A DNA stretch of 64,000 nt from Selenomonadaceae bacterium (lineage in GTDB: Bacteria > Bacillota > Negativicutes > Selenomonadales > Selenomonadaceae): positions 1-64,000 of the forward strand of contig JAGBMX010000134.1 in the NCBI GenBank assembly GCA_017634675.1, in the 5' to 3' direction. The notes under the pieces are model-generated. The model had not been told where the DNA came from and made no database searches. It worked only from the letters and a program-made list of their open reading frames with translations. The first letter of the stretch is position 1. The number at the start of each line of letters is the position of its first letter. This document shows positions 24,219 to 33,281 of this stretch, piece by piece. Made by a program: the position numbers and the translations under genes.

Positions 24219-25904
24219 ATGAGTTTGCGGGCGAAGACTATTATTGCGATATCGTGTATTATCGCCGTTGCTTGCGGGTGTATGGGACTGTTGGGGTATA
24301 AGAGCGCAAGCGACGGTTTTGCGAGATCGCTTGAGATGAAGGCTCATTCAAATGTGCTTTCACTTATGGAGATAATGAGATATAAATACCCGGGCGATTG
24401 GCGGATAGAAGGCGGAGCGCTTTATAAGGGCGAAACTAAGATAAGCGGCGCAGAAGATGTGGTGGATTACTTTGGGAACATGGTGAATGGACACGTCACA
24501 ATGTTTTTGGGCGATACCAGAGTAGCCACCACCGTGAAGAAGGATAACGGCGAACGCTCCGTTGGAACAAAGGCTTCTGAAAATATTATAGATACGGTTA
24601 TTAAGGGTGGAAGATCCTTTACCGGCGAAGCTATTGTTGTGGGGAAAAGCTATTATAGCGCATACGAGCCGATTAAGGATGCTAAGGGCAACGTTATCGG
24701 CATGATTTTTGTGGGACTTCCCGAAGATGAGATGGATGACGTTTATAGAGAATTTGTAATAGAGATAATTATTTCGACGATACTAATAAACATAATTTTG
24801 GGAATACTCGCAAATTTGGCGATTCGAGGGGAAATTAGCTCTTTAAAGCAGGTATCTCAAACTTTAACGCAAATTTCGGAAGGAGATTTAAGAGAGGCTG
24901 ATTTACCCATAAATTCTGACGATGAGATTGGTCAGCTTTCTAAAGCTACCAATTACATGAAGGAACATTTGAAAGGACTTTTGAAAAACGTAACGAAATC
25001 CGCCGAAGCGGTGGCGGCATCCGCCGAACAGTTTACCGCAAATGCGGCGCAGACGGCGGATTCCATACAACACGTTGCGGAAAGTACCGTGCATATGGCG
25101 GAGAGCACTTCGGCGCAAACGGGAACTATAAACGCGCTTCAAGAGAGTATCGGCGATATGCGAGCTAAAATGGAAGACTTGAGAAGCAGTGCTCAAACTA
25201 TGGACGACGCGGCTAAAGAAACCCAGCATAACGCTGCGAACGGGCGCAAGACGGTAGCGACGGCGATAGAGGAGATAAACGGTATAGCGGAGCAGGTTAA
25301 CGCTTCTGCTGAGATGGTGAGAAGTTTAGGCGAGCAATCTAAGGAGATTGATTCAATCGTAGGCACTATTTCAGAAATTGCGGAGCAAACCAATTTGCTT
25401 GCGTTAAACGCCGCCATAGAAGCTGCAAGAGCCGGCGAAGCGGGACGAGGCTTTACCGTCGTTGCGGACGAGGTGCGAAAACTTGCGGAAGGATGCGCTC
25501 AGGCGGCAAGCAGTATTTCCAAGCTAGTAGCTGATTTGCAAGCGAAAACTCGATCGGCGGTTACGGCTATGGAAGTTGGCAATCAAAAAGTGCAAGAGGG
25601 CGCGCAGTCCATAAAAGCCACCGGAGAAGCTTTTACAAGTATTGAAAATCAGGTTGACAAGTTAAGTGAGAACATTGAGCAATCTATAAAATATATTGGT
25701 GTTGTCAGCGGCACGGGAGAAAATATTCAAAGTTCCATCGAAGAAGTTCAGCAAGAGAGCAGCAACGCCAACAACAAGGCGCAAAACGTATCTGCGGCTA
25801 CAGAGGAGCAAGCCGCCACAATGCACGAAATGACGGAAGCCAGCCATAAGTTGGCAGATCTTGCAAGCGATTTACAGAAGGAAGTCGAGCATTTTAAGAT
25901 TTGA
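24219..25904 (+). CDS. Methyl-accepting chemotaxis protein
   Basis: A 561-aa chemoreceptor. It has a first membrane helix at about 5-25, then a periplasmic single-Cache-type sensor (about 35-180, with [23 protein letters not shown] strands), a second helix at about 185-205, a HAMP domain and a long cytoplasmic signalling domain. The hairpin-tip signature [19 protein letters not shown] is intact, so it should couple to CheA/CheW. The ligand is unknown. ATG 24219 follows gggaggg at 24206-24212. No other che or flagellar genes are in the window. A triplex-capable element ends 31 nt before the start. Confidence 0.95.
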   Translation: MSLRAKTIIAISCIIAVACGCMGLLGYKSASDGFARSLEMKAHSNVLSLMEIMRYKYPGDWRIEGGALYKGETKISGAEDVVDYFGNMVNGHVTMFLGDTRVATTVKKDNGERSVGTKASENIIDTVIKGGRSFTGEAIVVGKSYYSAYEPIKDAKGNVIGMIFVGLPEDEMDDVYREFVIEIIISTILINIILGILANLAIRGEISSLKQVSQTLTQISEGDLREADLPINSDDEIGQLSKATNYMKEHLKGLLKNVTKSAEAVAASAEQFTANAAQTADSIQHVAESTVHMAESTSAQTGTINALQESIGDMRAKMEDLRSSAQTMDDAAKETQHNAANGRKTVATAIEEINGIAEQVNASAEMVRSLGEQSKEIDSIVGTISEIAEQTNLLALNAAIEAARAGEAGRGFTVVADEVRKLAEGCAQAASSISKLVADLQAKTRSAVTAMEVGNQKVQEGAQSIKATGEAFTSIENQVDKLSENIEQSIKYIGVVSGTGENIQSSIEEVQQESSNANNKAQNVSAATEEQAATMHEMTEASHKLADLASDLQKEVEHFKI

Positions 25905-25910
25905 AAATTA

Positions 25911-25945
25911 AAAACGGACTTGGCGTAACCGCCAAGTCCGTTTTT
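25911..25945. terminator. Bidirectional rho-independent terminator
   Basis: A 15-bp stem (aaaacggacttggcg with its complement) around a four-base taac loop, ending in a T run at 25941-25945 and preceded by A residues on the other side. It serves the converging chemoreceptor and SYLF-domain genes. Confidence 0.9.
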
Positions 25946-25949
25946 GTGT

Positions 25950-26603
25950 TTACTTATTTTTAGTGTCTTGATTAAGTTTCTTGTAGGGATAAATCTTCGT
26001 TCCTTTAATGGAAGCGTCAAGCGTAAGGCCTTTTTTAGTCATCTGATAAACCCAAACGCCTTTTGCGGCAATTGACGCTCCTTCAACAGAATCGCCGGTC
26101 TTTCCGTCGCTAGCGCCTGCTTCAGCGGAAGACGCAAATTTTATATCGCCCGAGATAAAGGATTTCCATGCCGTTTCATTACTTATTACGAAAATTAAAT
26201 CGTACTCTTTCACCCCAAGACCAATTCCAATGCCCATTTCATTCATTCGCATATAGACTTTTTCGCCCGTGACATTGTTTACCGCAAGTCCCCTACCGTG
26301 AGCATCGCCTAATATGCCGAGTTTCATTCCCGTATTGCTTAAAGTTGCGTAAGCGTAAGATTTCGGAATAATTCTCTTTGCCGCCGGAACTTTTTCGTAA
26401 AGATTAGTCAATGCTTTAGCAGAGAGTTCGTCAATCTCCCTTTTCTCCTTGGCTATTTTTGCCTGTTCCTTAGCAATTTTGGCTTGTTGTTTTGCGATTT
26501 TTGCCTGTTCTTTTGAGGTTTTGTCCGTGTCCGCCGCAAACGCCACGGTGGTCATAAAGCAAAACATAAAGAGCGTAATAAGCCACACCACAGTTTTTTT
26601 CAT
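25950..26603 (-). CDS. Exported SYLF/Ysc84-domain protein
   Basis: A 217-aa protein with a signal peptide ending near AFAAD (residues 22-25). It then has three seven-residue repeats of the AKIAKEQ kind (about 34-54), and a C-terminal SYLF (DUF500) domain containing GVWVYQMTKKGLTLDASIKG. The family binds lipids or phosphoinositides in eukaryotes; bacterial members are exported proteins of unknown role. AGGAGG precedes the start on the minus strand. It is convergent with the chemoreceptor gene and lies downstream of the RND genes but has its own ribosome site and a hairpin upstream. Confidence 0.82.
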   Translation of the reverse strand: MKKTVVWLITLFMFCFMTTVAFAADTDKTSKEQAKIAKQQAKIAKEQAKIAKEKREIDELSAKALTNLYEKVPAAKRIIPKSYAYATLSNTGMKLGILGDAHGRGLAVNNVTGEKVYMRMNEMGIGIGLGVKEYDLIFVISNETAWKSFISGDIKFASSAEAGASDGKTGDSVEGASIAAKGVWVYQMTKKGLTLDASIKGTKIYPYKKLNQDTKNK

Positions 26604-26629
26604 AAATATTTGCCTCCTAGGTAAAAATT

Positions 26630-26683
26630 TTACTTTCTTTCTTTTCTATTTTTTTGAAAAAAAAGAGAAAAGAAAGAAAGTAA
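26630..26683. repeat. Polypyrimidine/polypurine hairpin without third arm
   Basis: About 26-bp near-perfect arms (TTACTTTC outer, T-run inner) resemble the Y2-R part of elements 1-4 and share the trailing gtaagaact. No mirror arm lies on either side, so a triplex of the same kind is not predicted. It sits between the SYLF and RND genes. Confidence 0.75.
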
Positions 26684-26693
26684 GAACTTAATT

Positions 26694-29600
26694 TTATTCC
26701 TCAACAGGCTTTTTGCCCGTCAATTTTATTGAAATCCACACAACTATCACATAAAGCACCGGGATTAGGAAAATTCCGAGGCAGGTTGCAAATAACATAC
26801 CGCCAACAACAGCCGTTCCCATACTGTTTCTTGCCGCAGCTCCTGCGCCATGCGCCATAGCAAGAGGTAAGCAGCCTATGATAAACGCCAACGAGGTCAT
26901 GATTATCGGACGCAAGCGCAAACCCGCAGCTTCTATCGCCGCTTTTACCGGTTCCATGCCTTTATCCACGCGAACTTTTGCAAACTCCACGATAAGGATT
27001 GCGTTTTTCGCCGCCAAACCCATTATCATAATAACGCCGATTTGCATATAGACGCTGTTTTGCAGTCCCGGATTAATATGACCCAAGCTTGCTTCTAACA
27101 TTAAGAGAGCGTACTGCGAGAAGAATGCGCCGAAAAGCCCTGTGGGAATTGTCAAAAGTACGGCGAAAGGCACGCTCCAGCTTTCATAAAGCGCAGCCAA
27201 GCAGAGGAACACAAAGAGTAACGCAAGAGCCATAATTTGACCCGTTGAACCCGAGGATTTCTTTTCTTCGCGACTCTGCCCCGACCATTCAATGGTAAAT
27301 CCTGCGGGCGCAGTCTGTCTTACGACTTCTTCCATTGCCGCGATAGCTTGTCCGGAGCTGTATCCTTCAGCTATGCCGCCTTGGATACTGACGCTTCTCG
27401 TGCCGTTAAAGCGGGAAATTATAGAAGTCGAAGTCGAAAGTTTAGGAGTAAGCACGCTGTCAAGAGGCACCATTGAACCCTCGACGTTTCTGACATAGTT
27501 GAATTTTAACGCTTCTTTTTCGCTTCTGTACTGAGCGTCGGATTGCATAATAACTTTATATGTGCGACCGAACTGCACAAAGTCGTTTACCTGCGCGCCG
27601 CCGTAGTTGACCTGTAGCGCCGTAAAAACGTCCGAAAGATCTACGCCTAATTGCTTTACTTTCTCTCTGTTTACGTCGAATCTACAGATAGGCGAATCTA
27701 TCGAATATGTAGTATAAACATTCATAAGCTCGGGGCGTTTGTTTGCCGCCGCCAAAATTTCTTTGGTGATATTGTCCAATTCCTTGTCGGTATGCCCCGT
27801 CATATCCAAAAGTTCCATACTCCAGCCGCCGACCATACCAAGTCCGGGGAGAGCGGGAGTTGTAAACGCCATAACAGTAGCTTCGGGATGGTTTAACCCC
27901 AACATGTTCGCTTTGTCAACAATAGAACTTATGGCAAGATCTGAAGAAGTGCGTTTGCCCCAAGAATCAAGTCCTACGAAAATAGTGCCGCTGTTAGACT
28001 TAAAGCCCGAAGAAAGCACGTCGTAACCCGCTATTTTCATAACGTTCTTTACGCCCGATAGTTCCGAAAGCTCCTTGCTTACCGCATCCATCGTTTCATA
28101 GGTACGATTTAAAGATGTTCCGTCCGGCATTGTCACAGACGCTACAAAATAACCTAAGTCCTCGTCTGGGACGAAAGTCGATGGCAAGAGCTTAAAGCAT
28201 ACCCCCGCCAAAACGCAGATAACGAGAAGAGACGCTACGCCTGTTTTAGCATTACGGATAAACCAAGCCACCGCGCCGGTATAACGGTTTTGAGTACGCT
28301 CGAACCAATCGTTAAAGCTATCGAAGAAACGATCCAAAATATTTTTCTTCTTCTTGGGATTGTGCGGTTTCATTAAGAGAGCGCAGAGCGCAGGAGTCAG
28401 CGTTAAAGCGATAAAAGCGGAAAGCGCCATAGATACCGCTATAGTCAGAGCAAACTGACGATAAAGCACACCCGTTGTACCGCCTAAGAACGCGCAGGGA
28501 ATGAACACCGCAGACAATACGAAGGCGATAGCCACAACGGGGCCTTGCACTTCGTCCATAGCTTTTTCCGTGGCTTCCACAGGACCCAATCCGTCCTTTT
28601 TCATGTGGGTTTCCACGTTTTCTATAACGACTATAGCGTCATCGACAACAAGACCGATAGCAAGCACCATAGCAAAAAGCGTCAACGTATTGATTGTAAA
28701 TCCCAAAGCCACGAAACTTGCAAACGTACCCACCAACGATACGGGGATAGCAAGCACCGGGATAAGGGTTGCGCGCCAACTTTGGAGAAAGAGGAACACA
28801 ATGATGATAACAAGTATTAAAGCTTCTTTGAAGGTATTTACAACCTCGCCGATGGATTCGTCGATATATTCGGTGTTATCTATGATAGTTTTATAAACCA
28901 AATCGTCCGGGAAATTTTTCGACGCTTCTTCCAATACTTTTTTTACTTCTGCGACGGTTTCCATAGCGTTGGCGTCATCGGTAAGCTTAATACCGAAACC
29001 TGCGCTGGGCGCGCCGTTGGTGTCTGAGATCATTGCGGTGGTTTTGGCGCCGGTTTCGACCCGTCCTACGTCCTTAATACGCACATAAGTACCGTCCGCA
29101 TTTGAGCTGAGAATAACATTTTCAAATTCCTGCGGCGTGGCAAGGCGACCTTCGACTTTGCCCGTATATTGTTTCTCCTGATTCATGGGAGTAGGGAGCA
29201 TTCCTATGGTTCCCGCAGGGGCTTGTACGTTTTGCTCTCTGATGGCGTTTTCAACGTCGCCAACTGTTAAGCCTAAATCCGAAAGCCTTGCAGGATTCAG
29301 CCAAATGCGCATAGCGTGGTCAGAGCCGAAGGTAGTGACATCGCCCACGCCTTTAATGCGCTTCAAAGCGTCAACTATGTAAATTTTGGCGTAATTCATT
29401 ATAAAGGTGCGCTTAAAAGTTCCGTTTGGGGAATAGAGGGAAAACATATACGCCATATCGCTTGACGCTTTTTTGGTTGTAACGCCCACCGCTTGAACGG
29501 CCGCCGGTAAGCTGGCGTTCGCTATCGAAACGTTGTTCTGCACTAAAACTGCGTCCATGTCGCTGTTCGTGCCAAGCTCGAATTTAACGCTTAATTCGTA

Positions 29601-29861
29601 GTTGCCCGTGTCGTCGGAACTTGAGTTCATATAGTTCATTCCTTGGGTTCCGTTGACTTGTTGCTCGATAACCTGCGCCACCGTTTGATTTATAACGCTT
29701 GCGTTTGCGCCGGTGTAATTGGTGGTTACGGTAACGGTGGGCTGCGTTATTTGCGGATATTGGGCGATTGGGAGGTTAAGCCCGGAAATTATGCCGAGAA
29801 TAAGTATAATTACGGAAATAACTATAGCGAAAATGGGGCGATGAATAAAAAATCGTGACAT
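26694..29861 (-). CDS. RND multidrug efflux pump, AcrB/HAE1 family
   Basis: A 1055-aa inner-membrane proton antiporter of the hydrophobe/amphiphile efflux family. The opening MSRFFIHRPIFAIVISV and the proton-relay pair D407-D408 in GLVVDDAIVVIENV match AcrB numbering; two large periplasmic loops and twelve helices are expected. It forms a tripartite pump with the adaptor encoded 12 bp upstream. No TolC-like outer-membrane channel gene is present in the window, so one must be supplied elsewhere. Substrate range cannot be predicted. Confidence 0.96.
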   Translation of the reverse strand: MSRFFIHRPIFAIVISVIILILGIISGLNLPIAQYPQITQPTVTVTTNYTGANASVINQTVAQVIEQQVNGTQGMNYMNSSSDDTGNYELSVKFELGTNSDMDAVLVQNNVSIANASLPAAVQAVGVTTKKASSDMAYMFSLYSPNGTFKRTFIMNYAKIYIVDALKRIKGVGDVTTFGSDHAMRIWLNPARLSDLGLTVGDVENAIREQNVQAPAGTIGMLPTPMNQEKQYTGKVEGRLATPQEFENVILSSNADGTYVRIKDVGRVETGAKTTAMISDTNGAPSAGFGIKLTDDANAMETVAEVKKVLEEASKNFPDDLVYKTIIDNTEYIDESIGEVVNTFKEALILVIIIVFLFLQSWRATLIPVLAIPVSLVGTFASFVALGFTINTLTLFAMVLAIGLVVDDAIVVIENVETHMKKDGLGPVEATEKAMDEVQGPVVAIAFVLSAVFIPCAFLGGTTGVLYRQFALTIAVSMALSAFIALTLTPALCALLMKPHNPKKKKNILDRFFDSFNDWFERTQNRYTGAVAWFIRNAKTGVASLLVICVLAGVCFKLLPSTFVPDEDLGYFVASVTMPDGTSLNRTYETMDAVSKELSELSGVKNVMKIAGYDVLSSGFKSNSGTIFVGLDSWGKRTSSDLAISSIVDKANMLGLNHPEATVMAFTTPALPGLGMVGGWSMELLDMTGHTDKELDNITKEILAAANKRPELMNVYTTYSIDSPICRFDVNREKVKQLGVDLSDVFTALQVNYGGAQVNDFVQFGRTYKVIMQSDAQYRSEKEALKFNYVRNVEGSMVPLDSVLTPKLSTSTSIISRFNGTRSVSIQGGIAEGYSSGQAIAAMEEVVRQTAPAGFTIEWSGQSREEKKSSGSTGQIMALALLFVFLCLAALYESWSVPFAVLLTIPTGLFGAFFSQYALLMLEASLGHINPGLQNSVYMQIGVIMIMGLAAKNAILIVEFAKVRVDKGMEPVKAAIEAAGLRLRPIIMTSLAFIIGCLPLAMAHGAGAAARNSMGTAVVGGMLFATCLGIFLIPVLYVIVVWISIKLTGKKPVEE

Positions 29862-29873
29862 TTCGTCGCCTCC

Positions 29874-31064
29874 TTAGGATTTATCCATAACTTCCGAAGT
29901 TTCGTACACGGAAAAGCCCATCTCCTCGGGAGTTACGGTGACAACCTCAAGTTCTGCGCCGCTCTTTAGATTCGTCAAACCTTCCACTATAACTGAGTCG
30001 TTGTCTGAAAGCCCGCTTTCAACAATATAGTAACTTCCGACTTTTTCGCCTAGTTTTACCTTTTTGGAGACAGATTTTCCGTCCTCTCCCACGACCAACA
30101 CAAAGGTTTCGTCCAAAAGCTGTTGCACGGCGCGCTGAGGCACGAGGAGCGCATTTTCTGCGATTATGTCCACAAAATGCACTTGCGTAAACATTCCGGG
30201 AAGCAAAACTCCTTGAGGATTTGGTATAAGAGCTTTAATGGTAAGAGAGCTTGATTTTTCCGATAAAGCGCGGTCTGACGTTACTATTTCTCCAGTATAT
30301 GGATACTCCCTGCCGTTGCTCAAGGTGATTTTGATTTTAGGCGGTTCGTTAAAATCTTCTTCAATATTTGCGCCCTTATCATAAGCCTCAGCCAAAACAT
30401 TTAAGTATTCGGTTTCGCTTATGCTAAACTGCACGAAAATAGGATCGGTGGTGCCTATACTGACAAGACTGGTAGCGCCTGCCGTAGCGTAGGTTCCGAT
30501 TGCCACATCGTCAACGGATGCTCTACCGCTCATCGGCGCATAAACTATGGTGTCGTCTAAATTTTCCTGAGCTTTTCTGACAACGGCGCGTTCCGATTCG
30601 ACAGTCGCAAGATAGCCGTCTACTTCCGCGCGTTTGTTGGTGAGCAGCTGTTCTGCTATAGCTTTGTCTTTCCAAAGCAATTCATATCTTGCCAAATCTT
30701 CGCTGGCGTTTCTTAAATTGGATTCGGCTCTGTGAACTTTTGCTTGCGCCTCTAATACGGCGGTTTCATATTGACGAGCGTCAATTTTATAAAGCGGCTG
30801 ACCCGCTTTAATCAAATCGCCGCCATGGAAATATTTTTCAACGATGCTGCCCGATACCCTGGAATGTACCTCAACTTCGTCCCGCCCCTGCAAATGCCCT
30901 GGAAATCCGTAAGATACCGGCGTATCCTGACGCAAAACTTTCATGACTTTGACTTGCGTCTTCATTGCTTGCGGCGCTTCTTCTCCGCCGCAACCCGCTA
31001 TGAGTACGCTTAGCGACAGCGTAGCGATTGCAAGAAAACCGCTTGCTTTTTTCCATAATCGCAT
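29874..31064 (-). CDS. RND efflux periplasmic adaptor, lipoprotein (AcrA-like)
   Basis: A 396-aa membrane-fusion protein with a lipobox at LIAGC (Cys25), a barrel-sandwich lipoyl domain (GSIVEKYFHGGDLIKAGQPLY and its mate VYAPMSGRASVDDVAIG) flanking an alpha-helical hairpin (about 105-165), then beta-barrel and membrane-proximal domains. It should be tethered to the outer leaflet of the inner membrane and join the RND protein to an outer channel. It is first in a two-gene operon. The start has aaggag on the minus strand, and a palindrome lies about 80 bp upstream. Confidence 0.95.
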   Translation of the reverse strand: MRLWKKASGFLAIATLSLSVLIAGCGGEEAPQAMKTQVKVMKVLRQDTPVSYGFPGHLQGRDEVEVHSRVSGSIVEKYFHGGDLIKAGQPLYKIDARQYETAVLEAQAKVHRAESNLRNASEDLARYELLWKDKAIAEQLLTNKRAEVDGYLATVESERAVVRKAQENLDDTIVYAPMSGRASVDDVAIGTYATAGATSLVSIGTTDPIFVQFSISETEYLNVLAEAYDKGANIEEDFNEPPKIKITLSNGREYPYTGEIVTSDRALSEKSSSLTIKALIPNPQGVLLPGMFTQVHFVDIIAENALLVPQRAVQQLLDETFVLVVGEDGKSVSKKVKLGEKVGSYYIVESGLSDNDSVIVEGLTNLKSGAELEVVTVTPEEMGFSVYETSEVMDKS

Positions 31065-31141
31065 ATTTTATTACTCCTTCGTTTGTATTTTTTTCTAAAA
31101 GCCAAAAAATCTGCATTTTATTTTACTATATTTTATTTGAT

Positions 31142-31176
31142 AAAACAAGAGTGTTCCAGAATGTCACTCTTGTTTT
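31142..31176. promoter_or_regulatory. 12-bp inverted repeat upstream of the RND operon
   Basis: Arms aaaacaagagtg (31142-31153) and cactcttgtttt (31165-31176) enclose an 11-base spacer. On the plus strand a T run follows, so it resembles a terminator, but no plus-strand gene ends here. On the minus strand it lies next to a -10-like tatagt in front of the adaptor gene, so an operator is at least as likely. Confidence 0.45.
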
Positions 31177-31211
31177 TTTTTCTTTATATGGTTAAATTAG
31201 TGTAATGTTTT

Positions 31212-31297
31212 AGTAAACGAAAAAAATAGTTGTGCTTGATTTGGCTGCCCCGCCCGAAGGGCGGGGCAGCCAAACACAAAACTTTATTTCGTTTACT
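31212..31297. repeat. Long compound hairpin with GC core
   Basis: Outer arms agtaaacgaaa (31212-31222) and tttcgtttact (31287-31297) surround a strong GC stem (ggctgccccgccc with gggcggggcagcc, loop GAA). The core resembles the hairpin at 60443-60515. It lies between the divergent RND operon and two-component genes. Confidence 0.75.
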
Positions 31298-31334
31298 GTT
31301 AAAAAAAGTAGAATAAAGGAAAAGAGTATAAAAC

Positions 31335-31943
31335 ATGAATATACTTTTTGCGGAAACTTTAAAAAAAATTCGAATGGATAAAGGACTTTCCCAACAGAAT
31401 TTGGCGGAGCTAATGTATGTCACCCGTTCAACCGTCGCCAGATGGGAAAACGGCAGCAGACTGCCGGACGCTATGATGATTTTTCGGCTTTCAAAATGTC
31501 TTGACGTTGATCTCAACACATTACTTTCAGCAGCGGCGGAAAGCGATGATGCGCCAAACGTCATTATGGTGGACGACAGAAAAATGTTTCTCTCGGGCGC
31601 ATTGCCAATTTTGGAAGCAATAATGCCAAATGCTATAATAACTGGCTTTACAAAACCGTCGGAAGCTTTGGAATACGCAAAAGCGAACAGAATTGCGCTT
31701 GCCTTTTTGGATATTGAACTTGGAAAAATGAACGGGCTTGATTTATGCGGCGAACTTATCACAATTAATCCCCGCACAAACGTGGTATATCTTACCGCGT
31801 ACAGCGAGTACGCTTTTGATGCGTGGAGCACTGGGGCTTGCGGTTTTCTGTTAAAACCGATTACGGAAGAGAGCGTAAGAACGCAGCTTAAGAACCTACG
31901 TTATCCATTTTTTTCCGGGAGGGGGATGGATGTGGATGATTGA
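31335..31943 (+). CDS. XRE-REC response regulator (DNA-binding domain first)
   Basis: A 202-aa protein with a Cro/C1-type helix-turn-helix at residues 5-62 (KGLSQQNLAELMYVTRSTVA) and a receiver domain at about 75-190. The receiver has acidic residues D80-D81, phospho-acceptor D126 in FLDIELGKMNG, T154 and K174. Response regulators normally have the receiver first; here the order is reversed. It overlaps a LytS-type kinase gene by 14 nt, its evident partner. The REC is of the LytTR-regulator type (ends FDAWSTGACGFLLKPI). Targets are unknown; the divergent RND operon is one candidate. Confidence 0.85.
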   Translation: MNILFAETLKKIRMDKGLSQQNLAELMYVTRSTVARWENGSRLPDAMMIFRLSKCLDVDLNTLLSAAAESDDAPNVIMVDDRKMFLSGALPILEAIMPNAIITGFTKPSEALEYAKANRIALAFLDIELGKMNGLDLCGELITINPRTNVVYLTAYSEYAFDAWSTGACGFLLKPITEESVRTQLKNLRYPFFSGRGMDVDD

Positions 31944-33195
31944 CTGGACAGACTTGCTAAAATTAGGTTTAAACAGTTCGATTTTGACACTGATTGTGGT
32001 TGGGGGGTTAATATCCGCCGTTATGCCCGGTGTTGACAAATGGAACAGACGTTACTTTGTGAGCCTTTTTCTTACGCTTACGCTGTGCTTAACGGTTGTG
32101 CTCATAGATTTATTGGTATGGAAAAATCCCGATATGGCGACGGTGGAAAAAGTTTGCATATTTTTTCAGTATTTGCTAATTCCCTTGCCGATGCCTATGT
32201 TTACTGCGTATTTGTTGCGTATTTGCGGTGAAAAATGGCAAAAGAGCGGACTTTTTCTGAGCGTATTGTCTACTTTGATTTGTTTATTTATCCTGCTTAT
32301 AATCGCCCAGTATACAACCTTTATGTATTATATTACGCCAGATAATAGGTTTTTTCGGGGCGATTGGAATTTTTTGTTGATGATTGCGATGATTTTGCCC
32401 ATGATTTTAAATCTAATCGGCGTAATCCGTCGGCGTAAAAAATTGTCTAAAAAATACTACGCGGCTTTTATAATTTATCTTTTGCCTTTGACAATTACTT
32501 TAATCATTCACACCTTTAATATGATAGACCCTCTTGTTTTTTTGGGTATGGTTCTTTCTACATTTTCAATGTTCGCAATCATTCTTTACGACCAAATCGA
32601 CAGGTATATGCGCCAACAAAAGGAGATAGCAAGGCAACGGGTTAGCATTATGGTGCTTCAAATGCGCCCGCATTTTATCTATAACGCCATGATGAGCATT
32701 TACTATCTCTGCGAGAAAAACCCCAAAAAAGCCCAACAGGTTACTTTGGATTTCACGGCATATCTAAGGAGAAACTTCACCGCCATCGCAAGCGAAAATC
32801 CCGTTCCCTTTTCGGATGAGTTGGAGCATACAAAGGCGTACCTTGCCATTGAACAGGTTCAATTTGAGGATAATCTTTTGGTAGAATATGATACTCCGCA
32901 TAAGGACTTTCGCTTGCCGCCCCTAACTCTCCAACCCATCGTGGAAAATGCGGTAAAGCACGGCATGGATCCGGAATATGCGCCCCTTCAAATTTTAATT
33001 CGCGCCCGTAAGACGGATTTTGGCAGCGAAATAACAGTAGAAGATAACGGTCATGGCTTTACTTCCAACGAAAAAAAAGCGCCGCATACGACGCTTTCCA
33101 ATATACGAGAAAGGCTAGAAATGATGTGCGGGGGAAGACTTTCGATTGAGGAAAAGGAAGGTGGCGGAACTGTGGTAAGGGTGACGATACCGTAA
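31930..33195 (+). CDS. LytS-type sensor histidine kinase with membrane sensor
   Basis: A 421-aa kinase. About six to seven membrane helices occupy residues 10-220 and resemble a 7TM-type sensor. A short coiled segment leads to the His-kinase box (LQMRPHFIYNAM, phospho-acceptor H248) and then an ATPase domain with N-box PIVENAVKHG (336-345) and G-box EDNGHGF (371-377). This is the PF06580 class usually paired with LytTR-type regulators. The start at 31930 lies inside the regulator gene with gggaggggg upstream; ATG 31936 is an alternative. The signal sensed is unknown. Confidence 0.9.
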   Translation: MWMIDWTDLLKLGLNSSILTLIVVGGLISAVMPGVDKWNRRYFVSLFLTLTLCLTVVLIDLLVWKNPDMATVEKVCIFFQYLLIPLPMPMFTAYLLRICGEKWQKSGLFLSVLSTLICLFILLIIAQYTTFMYYITPDNRFFRGDWNFLLMIAMILPMILNLIGVIRRRKKLSKKYYAAFIIYLLPLTITLIIHTFNMIDPLVFLGMVLSTFSMFAIILYDQIDRYMRQQKEIARQRVSIMVLQMRPHFIYNAMMSIYYLCEKNPKKAQQVTLDFTAYLRRNFTAIASENPVPFSDELEHTKAYLAIEQVQFEDNLLVEYDTPHKDFRLPPLTLQPIVENAVKHGMDPEYAPLQILIRARKTDFGSEITVEDNGHGFTSNEKKAPHTTLSNIRERLEMMCGGRLSIEEKEGGGTVVRVTIP

Positions 33196-33210
33196 AAGTC
33201 GGGAAAAAAT

Positions 33211-33263
33211 AAAATTTCCGCTAAAGAAACTTATTTAATCATTGTTTCCTTAACAGAAATTTT
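33211..33263. terminator. Inverted repeat between convergent genes, probable terminator
   Basis: Twenty-base arms (33211-33230 and 33244-33263) pair at 17 positions, with A- and T-rich outer ends suitable for termination in both directions. It lies between the kinase gene and the mutase gene, which converge here. Confidence 0.6.
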
Positions 33264-33281
33264 AGAGATGTCCGTTGGTAA

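Noticed and set aside
28501-28896. 131-codon antisense frame inside the RND pump gene
   Set aside because: The AcrB-type coding frame on the minus strand is unambiguous. The antisense product is a codon-bias shadow rich in Ser, Thr and Ile.
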